DNA of 18,412 bases, from NCBI GenBank assembly GCA_018822835.1, contig JAHJJO010000044.1, forward strand, positions 1-18,412, in the 5' to 3' direction. The DNA comes from Patescibacteria group bacterium (GTDB lineage Bacteria; Patescibacteriota; Patescibacteriia; Patescibacteriales; JAHJJO01). Positions 13,291 to 18,412 of the stretch are shown in pieces (position 1 is the stretch's first letter; the number at the start of each line of letters is the position of its first letter). The translations under genes and the position numbers were made by a program. Below the pieces are notes generated by a model. It ran no database searches and was not told the origin of the DNA. It saw only the letters and a list, made by a program, of their open reading frames with translations.

Positions 13291-13345
13291 TAGACTTATT
13301 GCTCAATAAGCTTCGTAACGAAATTCCCAAATTTTGGCATTTGCG
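13291..13345. repeat. Relic half of the MITE-like element
   Basis: TAGACTTATTGCTCAATAAG followed by CTTCGTAACGAAATTC aligns base for base with the left end of the element at 18234-18280 (TAGACCTGTTGCATAATAAA, then TTATGTAACGAAATTT), with scattered substitutions. No right end is found before the toxin gene, so it is probably a truncated relic. Confidence 0.6.
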
Positions 13346-13510
13346 AGCAGGCGAAAAGGGAAGAGGTCGGTGGAAAAGATTTTTTTGCCCACCCGCTTAC
13401 CCGTCCGACCTGTCCGCCGAAACTTTAACGAAGGTGGAAGTCGAAAGGCGAAGGAGGGCTTCTCCGTCTCGCCGTATTTTTTCGCGATAGCTTACTACCA
13501 GCGCGTCACC
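13346..13510. other. GC-rich spacer with hairpin, no gene recognised
   Basis: Clearly more GC-rich than its surroundings. 13419-13438 can fold with TCCGCC and GGTGGA as arms around GAAACTTTAACGAA, resembling the GCCGAAG...GCGGAGG hairpin at 45-72. Short open frames here have no protein signature. It may be the body of a mobile element whose left end is the relic at 13291, or remains of transferred DNA. Confidence 0.4.
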
Positions 13511-13849
13511 TCAACAAAATTTTAGATATTCTTTAATCCTCTCAAAATTCTCATTTTCTTTTTCGCCCTTAAAATATATTTCAATAAAATCAATCTGACA
13601 ATCTTGGCAATAAAAAGCGTAAATAATTCTAAGCGACGAACCTTTTAGATAGCGACAAAATAAACGAGCCTTAACAACAATACACCGTTCTGTTTTAGTA
13701 ATAACATTGAAGTGCTTACTGTTTCCCAAAGGAATGACGAATACAACTTGCTTAAATTCAATTAAATCATCCTGCAAGGACCTATATTTTTTTGAAAACC
13801 GCTTAAATTCTTTGGAAAATTTCGGCAGTTCATTAAAGCTCATCGTCAT
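13511..13849 (-). CDS. RelE/ParE-like toxin of a type II toxin-antitoxin pair
   Basis: A 112-residue basic protein: FNELPKFSKEFKRFSKKYRSLQDDLIEFK (N-terminal helices), then NSKHFNVI, RCIVVKARLFCRYLKG, LRIIYAFYCQDCQIDFIEIYFKG and a final ERIKEYL helix. This follows the RelE/ParE fold order, with the 'RIIYA ... IDFIEIYFKGEKE' strand pair typical of RelE-type toxins in Patescibacteria. RelE toxins cleave mRNA on the ribosome and ParE toxins poison gyrase; the sequence alone does not decide which. The gene starts 17 bases inside the 3' end of the HTH-Panacea gene, so the two are co-transcribed and coupled. The stop is TGA, evidence for the standard code. A start at 13843 is also possible. Confidence 0.75.
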   Translation of the reverse strand: MTMSFNELPKFSKEFKRFSKKYRSLQDDLIEFKQVVFVIPLGNSKHFNVITKTERCIVVKARLFCRYLKGSSLRIIYAFYCQDCQIDFIEIYFKGEKENENFERIKEYLKFC

Positions 13850-14609
13850 AGTTTCTTACGGAATAACGCTCGTCGCGATAAAAAACGCTTTCATAAGAAA
13901 GCAGTTTGCCGTATTCTGCCACTTTCCACGGAATGTCTTCGTGCGAGTAATTTTTCATTTCATTAGCGTTTTTGTCGGCCAACCTCGCTAAAACATCATC
14001 AATATGCTCTATCTCACGACCTGACAGAATATCAAGATTGGGTCGCCTTACCGCTAAATATTTTCTTTGTGGATAATTAAAATATTCGTTTTCAACTTTT
14101 ATAATCTCTCCGTTTTTAATCATATCATCAGTTATAACTTTGAACTCAACCGGCGTGGGTCCATAATGATTTTTGATATATGTCGCGCCCATCAATTGCT
14201 CTTCAAATTTTTCATAAAAATCAAAGTCAATAAAATAAAGCAGTTTATAGATCACTGCTTCGCCAACATTGGGTCTACCGCCAACTTTTGATAAAACATA
14301 AAGCAAAACTTCTTTAAACTTCATGAGATTTTTTTGTGGGACACTTATCCTTATTTCTTGTTTTTCTTTTTTTGCTTTTTTCAAAGACATTTTTATTTCC
14401 GCTGTAACGGAAGTATCTTGACCTTTGATAAAATCGTTAAAATCAATACCAAAAACATCCGCTAATTTTTTAGCTTCGGAAATAGTTAAATCCCGCTCGT
14501 TCTGTTCTATTTGTACATAAGTCGGGCGAGAAATACCAATCTTAGACGCTAAAAATTCCTGCGTCAAATTTTGTTTTTTTCGTTGTTCTAATATAAATTT
14601 TCCCAGCAT
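13833..14609 (-). CDS. HTH-Panacea (DUF4065) antitoxin
   Basis: The N-terminal XRE helix-turn-helix (about 2-58) has LTQEFLASKIGISRPTYVQI and NERDLTISEAKKLADVFGID. The C-terminal Panacea/DUF4065 domain (about 96-245) shows VIYKLLYFIDFDFYEK, the NHYGPTP turn and NYSHEDIPWKVAE. Panacea domains are known as versatile antitoxin modules that pair with many unrelated toxins; the HTH should bind the operator at 14644-14673 for autoregulation. I start the gene at the ATG at 14609, not the in-frame GTG at 14621: the -10 box TATACT ends directly before that GTG, so a transcript starting about 7 bases after the -10 would not carry it. The resulting mRNA is leaderless or nearly so. Antitoxin first, toxin second, overlapping, is the usual order. 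Confidence 0.88.
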   Translation of the reverse strand: MLGKFILEQRKKQNLTQEFLASKIGISRPTYVQIEQNERDLTISEAKKLADVFGIDFNDFIKGQDTSVTAEIKMSLKKAKKEKQEIRISVPQKNLMKFKEVLLYVLSKVGGRPNVGEAVIYKLLYFIDFDFYEKFEEQLMGATYIKNHYGPTPVEFKVITDDMIKNGEIIKVENEYFNYPQRKYLAVRRPNLDILSGREIEHIDDVLARLADKNANEMKNYSHEDIPWKVAEYGKLLSYESVFYRDERYSVRNYDDEL

Positions 14610-14621
14610 ATTGTTATCCAC

Positions 14622-14650
14622 AGTATAATCTTTGTAAAAGTATTTGTCAA
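14622..14650 (-). promoter_or_regulatory. Promoter of the toxin-antitoxin operon
   Basis: On the minus strand TTGACA (14645-14650), an exact 17-base gap, then TATACT (14622-14627), close to the sigma70 consensus. The predicted start of transcription falls within about 6 bases of the ATG at 14609. Confidence 0.8.
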
Positions 14651-14673
14651 GTAAATGTAAATAAACTTGACAA
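14644..14673. promoter_or_regulatory. Probable operator for the HTH antitoxin
   Basis: TTGTCAAGT (14644-14652) and ACTTGACAA (14665-14673) are exact reverse complements around 12 bases, and the first arm overlaps the -35 box. A related weaker pair, GTGTCA/TGACAC, lies at about 14706-14730. This placement fits repression by the XRE domain. Confidence 0.65.
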
Positions 14674-14779
14674 AAATTATATGGGGGTTAAAATACCCGT
14701 TTTGGTGTCATGGTTAAATTGCTTGACACGCCCCTCTCTTTGTACTCTCTTTTGTACCTATTACAATTTTTTCATCACA

Positions 14780-16255
14780 TTATTGAAATAGCTTTGCGCT
14801 TGCATCTGTTACATACAAACTCATTGGAGTTCCAATAAAACCGAAATTCTTTCTAAGATTATTTTCTATGAAGCCTACATAAGATTTATGTAAAATAGAT
14901 TTAGCCTTAATTTGTATTTCAAATTGCGGTGGATTGATTTTAACCTGCCTTATTTCATAAATTCGTGGATATCTAGCGCCTTTTCCTTTGGCAGGCGCGT
15001 GAATTTTAACTATTTTGTCAATAAATTCTTTAAGTTGAACAGCATCTACTTGCGTCGATCTTTGCTCGGCAATATCCAAAACCAATCCTAAAATTTTGTG
15101 AACTTTGCTTTTTGTCAATGCGGATGTAAAATGAATAGGCGCCCATGTAGCAAAAGGAAGTTCAGCATAAACATACTGAGTATATTTTTTAGTATCTTGT
15201 TCTTGAATTAAGTCCCATTTATTTGCAATGATAATAAGACTTTTTTTTCTATCAAATATTTCTTGGACCAATTTAGCATCTTGATGAGTAATGCCTTGTT
15301 TAATGTCAATAACTAATAATGCAACATCAGCGCGTTTCAATGCGGATAGTGATTTAAAAATTCCATATTTTTCCATTTCTTTAGTTTTGGTTCCTCGTTT
15401 ACTAATGCCCGCAGTGTCAATTAATGTAATATGTTGTTTATTATATTCTATATCAGTATTTTGAGGTTCTCGTGTTGTATGCGGTTTTTCACTTACAATA
15501 ACTCGCTCATAACCTAAAATTGAATTTAACAAACTTGATTTTCCAACATTTGGCTTGCCAATAATACAAACTTTTAAACTTTTAAATTTCTGATTCCCCG
15601 CAAAAAATGACGGGGCAGGTAAACTTTTAAATTTTTGAATAATAACATCAAACATATCGTCCACGCCAAGGCCAGTAATAGCAGAAATCGCGATTGGTTT
15701 ACCTAAAGATAATTTATAAAATTCAGCTACGCTATCTAATTGTTCCACGCTACCAACTTTATTAACTATAAGTATTGTTTTATTTTTATAATTTGTTTTT
15801 TTAAGAAATTGCCCCAACTCTATATCTTGAGGCAGCAATCCAGTTTCGTTATCAACTAAAAATAAAATCAAATCGGCACTTTCTAAATAATCAATAACTT
15901 GCTGATAAACTTTATTGCCAATTTCATCTTTATTTTCAACCCCGAGCTTTTGCTCATGGCATTCTTTGTAGACTTTGGATCCCACACTTTTGCTGATGTT
16001 ATTCTTTGTAGATTCTTTACTTTCGACTTTATGGACTTTCGACTTTATGAACTCAATGCCGCCTGTGTCAACTAATTGAAATTTAATACCATTCTCTTTT
16101 ATTTGAGCTATATTGCTATCTCTTGTAGTGCCGGCAACATCAGAAATTAATGCTTGATTTTTTCCAATCAAACGATTAAATAGAGTTGATTTGCCAACAT
16201 TAGTTCTGCCAAAAATAACAATAAGTGGAAGATTTTTATTTATGTGATTGTTCAT
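14780..16255 (-). CDS. der: Ribosome assembly GTPase Der, with in-frame repeat insertion
   Basis: Der (EngA) has two tandem GTPase domains and a KH-like domain, and helps mature the 50S subunit. Domain 1: GRTNVGKS (16-23), AGTTRD, DTGG (63-66). Domain 2: GKPNVGKS (233-240), TTRE, DTAG (280-283), NKWD (345-348). The C-terminal KH-like domain has NPPQFEI and NLRKNFGFIGTPM. Two oddities: the G4 motif of domain 1 reads NKVG (165-168) where NKxD is expected, and residues about 69-112 form a Lys/Ser/Glu-rich insertion directly after DTGGIE, encoded by tandem repeats at 15941-16050. The normal helix (GNKVYQQVIDYLESADLILFLVD) resumes after it. The gene lies 22 bp after def on the same strand, probably one operon. 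No Shine-Dalgarno is visible. Confidence 0.95.
   Translation of the reverse strand: MNNHINKNLPLIVIFGRTNVGKSTLFNRLIGKNQALISDVAGTTRDSNIAQIKENGIKFQLVDTGGIEFIKSKVHKVESKESTKNNISKSVGSKVYKECHEQKLGVENKDEIGNKVYQQVIDYLESADLILFLVDNETGLLPQDIELGQFLKKTNYKNKTILIVNKVGSVEQLDSVAEFYKLSLGKPIAISAITGLGVDDMFDVIIQKFKSLPAPSFFAGNQKFKSLKVCIIGKPNVGKSSLLNSILGYERVIVSEKPHTTREPQNTDIEYNKQHITLIDTAGISKRGTKTKEMEKYGIFKSLSALKRADVALLVIDIKQGITHQDAKLVQEIFDRKKSLIIIANKWDLIQEQDTKKYTQYVYAELPFATWAPIHFTSALTKSKVHKILGLVLDIAEQRSTQVDAVQLKEFIDKIVKIHAPAKGKGARYPRIYEIRQVKINPPQFEIQIKAKSILHKSYVGFIENNLRKNFGFIGTPMSLYVTDASAKLFQ
15941..16050. repeat. Tandem repeats inside der
   Basis: A 32-base unit occurs twice with period 40 (15941-15972 and 15981-16012, about 26 of 32 identical), next to a 16-base-period pair ACTTTCGACTTTATG (16019-16033, 16035-16049). 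The second type matches the intergenic AAAGTC repeats at 13193-13232. All of it is translated in frame. Confidence 0.85.
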
Positions 16256-16277
16256 AAAAAGATTTAAGATTTAAAAT

Positions 16278-16754
16278 TTAAATTTTAGAATTTTTAATAA
16301 ATGACAAATTATCAATAAATAAAACTCCATCTAAATGATCAATTTCATGTTGAATAATTCTAGCCAATAAACCATTAGCTTTAATTTTAATTTCTTGCCC
16401 ATTTTTGTCAATATATTTATAATTTATTTTTTTATATCTTTTAACTTTTCCAAAAATAACTTCTCTAGAGGATGTCAAAACAGACAAACATCCTTCATCA
16501 CCCCATTCTTTTGTCCATGATGTTTTAGTAATGACAGGATTAATCATTGCAATCTGTCCCTCTTTAGTATCTACAATAATTACACGGATATTTTTGCCTA
16601 TCTGCGGAGCAGCCAAACCCTTGCCATTCTTTTCTTTCATAGTTTGGATCATATCTAAACATAATTTCTGAAATTTTTTATTCTTAATTTCTTTAACATC
16701 AACTTTAATTGATTTTTTTTTAAGAATTGGATTTGGATAGGTTATTATATTCAT
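16278..16754 (-). CDS. def: Peptide deformylase
   Basis: Removes the N-formyl group from new proteins at the ribosome exit. All three family motifs are intact: GKGLAAPQ (44-51), EGCLS (87-91) and QHEIDH (135-140), giving metal ligands Cys89, His136 and His140 and catalytic Glu137. Length (158) is typical. The residue after EGCLSV is Leu rather than the usual Pro. The TYPNPILKKKS start is the family start, supporting the ATG at 16754. It is followed by der on the same strand. The 282-bp region upstream, shared with pilT, holds a large palindrome and no further gene. Confidence 0.96.
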   Translation of the reverse strand: MNIITYPNPILKKKSIKVDVKEIKNKKFQKLCLDMIQTMKEKNGKGLAAPQIGKNIRVIIVDTKEGQIAMINPVITKTSWTKEWGDEGCLSVLTSSREVIFGKVKRYKKINYKYIDKNGQEIKIKANGLLARIIQHEIDHLDGVLFIDNLSFIKNSKI

Positions 16755-16907
16755 AATATTAAATTATTACTTTATTAACGAGTTAACGAGTTTTATGGCT
16801 TGTAAAAATCATACTAGTTTTAAATTTTTTTGCATTTTATGAAATATTATGCTATTTTGATTATATTGTTGCATAATAATTATTAACAAGCTTTGAATTA
16901 TGAATGT

Positions 16908-16993
16908 TCCTTTTTGTCATCCCCGTGCAAACGGGGATCCAGATTAATACGATAAACACTGGATCCCCGTTTGCACGGGGATGACAAAAAGGA
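16908..16993. repeat. Perfect 35-bp-arm palindromic repeat upstream of pilT
   Basis: 16908-16942 and 16959-16993 are exact reverse complements around a 16-base AT-rich centre. Each arm has its own CCCCGT-GCAA-ACGGGG hairpin between TGTCAT and GGATCCAG. The wording is close to a REP-like repeat (TGTCATCCCCG...GGATCCAG) seen widely in bacteria. It lies between the divergent def and pilT, ending 43 bp before the pilT ATG. Confidence 0.92.
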
Positions 16994-17036
16994 GACTAAA
17001 ACAATAAATAGGAAATTTTAAATCTTAATTTATTTT

Positions 17037-18032
17037 ATGAACATAAAAGAAATTTTACAAATTGCTGTTCAAAAAAAAGCATCTGATCTGCATTTAATCG
17101 TTGGGCTATCGCCTATACTGCGAATAGATGGAAATTTAATTGCGATAAAAAACTATAAAAGGCTTGCAAAAAAAGATCTTGAACAAATGGCGCTATCTTT
17201 ATTAAATGATGGGCAAAAGAAAAAATTTGTTGCAAATCGTAATTTAGATTTTAGTTTTTCTTTAGAAAATAAAGCGAGATTCAGAATAAATTTACATTAT
17301 GAAAAAAATAATATTGGCTTAACGGCAAGAGTTATTAATGAACAAATATTATCTTTGAAAGACATTGGAGTGCCTAAAATAACATATGATTTATTAAACT
17401 CAGATCATGGGTTGATTTTAGTAACAGGACCTACTGGATGCGGAAAATCAACAACATTGGCTGCAATGATCAATTATATTAATGAAAATTATAACCGTAG
17501 CATTATTACGCTTGAAGATCCTATTGAATTTATATTCAAACCATCTAAAAGCATTATCATTCAAAGAGAATTAGGAAGTGACATTTTATCTTTTCAGGAC
17601 GGATTAAAATATGCCATGCGTCAAGATCCAAATATTATTATGGTTGGAGAAATGCGGGATTTAGAAACTATATCAGCTGCTGTTACTTTGGCTGAAACGG
17701 GACATTTAGTGTTAGCAACTCTTCATACATGCAGTTCAGCTCAAACTGTTGATCGTATCATTGACATTTTTCCTCCGCATCAACAAAATCAAATAAAAAC
17801 ACAATTATCTACTGCATTAAAAGCTGTTATTGCGCAAAAATTATTGCCCAAAATTAATGGTGGCAGAATTGCCGCGCGGGAAATTATGATCAACACGCCG
17901 GCTATTGCTAATTTAATTAGGGAAAATAAAACATCTCAAATTAAAACTGTTATTGAAACTAGCTCTAAAGACGGAATGATGAGTTTGGAACAAAACTTAA
18001 AAGAACTAAAACGAAATCAACTTATCAATTAA
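17037..18032 (+). CDS. pilT: Type IV pilus retraction ATPase PilT
   Basis: A hexameric cytoplasmic ATPase that depolymerises type IV pili, giving twitching motility and DNA uptake. The N-terminal PAS-like part has ASDLHLIVGLSPILRIDG. Then follow Walker A GPTGCGKSTT (131-140), the Asp box LEDPIEF (159-165), Walker B IIMVGEMRD (200-208), the His box HLVLATLHT (223-231), IDIFPPHQQNQI (242-253), and AIANLI (289-294) in place of the PilT-specific AIRNLI motif, which supports PilT over PilB. At 331 residues it is slightly short at the C-terminus but complete. No other pilus gene is in the window. There is no RBS close to the ATG. The gene stands alone on the + strand, opposite def. Confidence 0.95.
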   Translation: MNIKEILQIAVQKKASDLHLIVGLSPILRIDGNLIAIKNYKRLAKKDLEQMALSLLNDGQKKKFVANRNLDFSFSLENKARFRINLHYEKNNIGLTARVINEQILSLKDIGVPKITYDLLNSDHGLILVTGPTGCGKSTTLAAMINYINENYNRSIITLEDPIEFIFKPSKSIIIQRELGSDILSFQDGLKYAMRQDPNIIMVGEMRDLETISAAVTLAETGHLVLATLHTCSSAQTVDRIIDIFPPHQQNQIKTQLSTALKAVIAQKLLPKINGGRIAAREIMINTPAIANLIRENKTSQIKTVIETSSKDGMMSLEQNLKELKRNQLIN

Positions 18033-18090
18033 ATAAAATTGGCAACTTTTATTTATAAATTTAGATTTACTCTAATTTCATTACTTGTTA

Positions 18091-18139
18091 TATTGCTATA
18101 TTGTTTAATTGCTAAATAAAATTAAACAATATGACAATA
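18091..18139. terminator. Hairpin downstream of pilT
   Basis: 18091-18109 and 18121-18139 are reverse complements (18 of 19) around an 11-base loop, about 60 bases after the pilT stop. There is no clean T tract, and ATGACAAT is repeated after it, so it may be a repeat rather than an intrinsic terminator. Confidence 0.4.
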
Positions 18140-18231
18140 TGACAATATAATTTATATCTATCCATTTAACAGCTTTGTTGGTATTTTGTAATTTTGCATT
18201 TCTTACATTATACAGCAAATCTTTAAATTAG

Positions 18232-18395
18232 AATAGACCTGTTGCATAATAAATTATGTAACGAAATTTTCAGATTTTGAGTATAATTTTTTATAAATTT
18301 TTGAAGCCCGCCGAATCGGCGGGTAAAAAAATTTAGAGAAAATTATACCAAAATATGGAAATTGCAGTCATGAGTTATTATGCAACAGGTCTAAT
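18232..18395. mobile_element. Palindromic MITE-like element
   Basis: The ends TAGACCTGTTGCATAATAA (18234-18252) and its exact reverse complement (18375-18393) enclose a 159-bp unit that is an imperfect palindrome throughout, centred on CCCGCCGA-A-TCGGCGGG (18307-18323). A possible 3-bp AAT target duplication lies at 18232-18234 and 18393-18395. There is no coding capacity. Related fragments lie at 13291-13345 and 14-34. Ends with GACCT-TTGC wording and a 3-bp duplication recall IS5-group elements, but this is tentative. Confidence 0.8.
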
Positions 18396-18412
18396 AGACT
18401 AAAAATTTATGA

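Noticed and set aside
13511..13516. TGA recoding as in Gracilibacteria/Absconditabacteria
   Set aside because: The RelE-like gene ends properly at TGA and no conserved gene here contains an in-frame TGA; TAA and TAG are used elsewhere.
13299..13525. Two overlapping 63-codon + strand frames
   Set aside because: They overlap each other in different frames within GC-rich hairpin DNA and show no domain or RBS.
1..18412. CRISPR array
   Set aside because: Repeats are palindromic or short tandem units without regular unique spacers, and no cas gene is present.

Overview
The window looks like an AT-rich chromosomal segment of a Patescibacteria (CPR) bacterium. This is an inference from the low GC of most genes, the near absence of Shine-Dalgarno sequences, the dense small hairpins and intergenic tandem repeats, a short PilT, and divergent housekeeping genes mixed with DUF4143-type ATPases and a large serine recombinase. 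TGA acts as a normal stop (it ends the RelE-like gene), so the TGA=Gly code of Gracilibacteria and Absconditabacteria does not apply. I cannot name the lineage more closely.

Layout. 1-2000: a more GC-rich island with a large serine recombinase (+) whose 3' end runs into a tRNA-Val gene (-). A 133-bp piece of that 3' end is present again, inverted, upstream of the gene at 150-282. 2001-4200 (-): a divergent tgt, a sound tRNA-His, a decayed second tRNA-His, tRNA-Arg(UCU) and repeat-rich spacers. 4198-9656 (-): gatC, a PRiA4_ORF3-like gene, two AAA/DUF4143 ATPases and gatA. The two amidotransferase subunit genes are thus split by about 3.7 kb of accessory genes, and gatA follows the second ATPase by only 2 bp. 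9736-10587 (+): a hairpin and a 5'-truncated, frameshifted ISL3-type transposase with a probable right end. 10647-13118 (-): a UvrD-type helicase with a complete DEDDh exonuclease domain inside its 2B region. 13291-13510: a relic repeat and a GC-rich stretch. 13511-14609 (-): a toxin-antitoxin pair (HTH-Panacea antitoxin, RelE-like toxin) with a clear promoter and operator. 14780-16754 (-): def and der. 17037-18032 (+): pilT, then a palindromic MITE-like element at the right end.

The main theme is repeat DNA inside housekeeping genes. gatA carries a perfect 44-bp-arm palindrome in frame. tgt carries AT-rich tandem repeats in frame and has lost all four zinc ligands. der carries 40-bp and 16-bp tandem repeats in frame, in a style matching nearby intergenic repeats. 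The stop-codon regions of tgt, gatA and gatC are all made of or abut the same 'ACGCATAACG'-type repeat. This resembles Rickettsia palindromic elements in style, but involves several unrelated repeat types in one short segment.

The helicase-exonuclease fusion and the HTH-Panacea/RelE-like pair are the best candidates for less-described protein systems.
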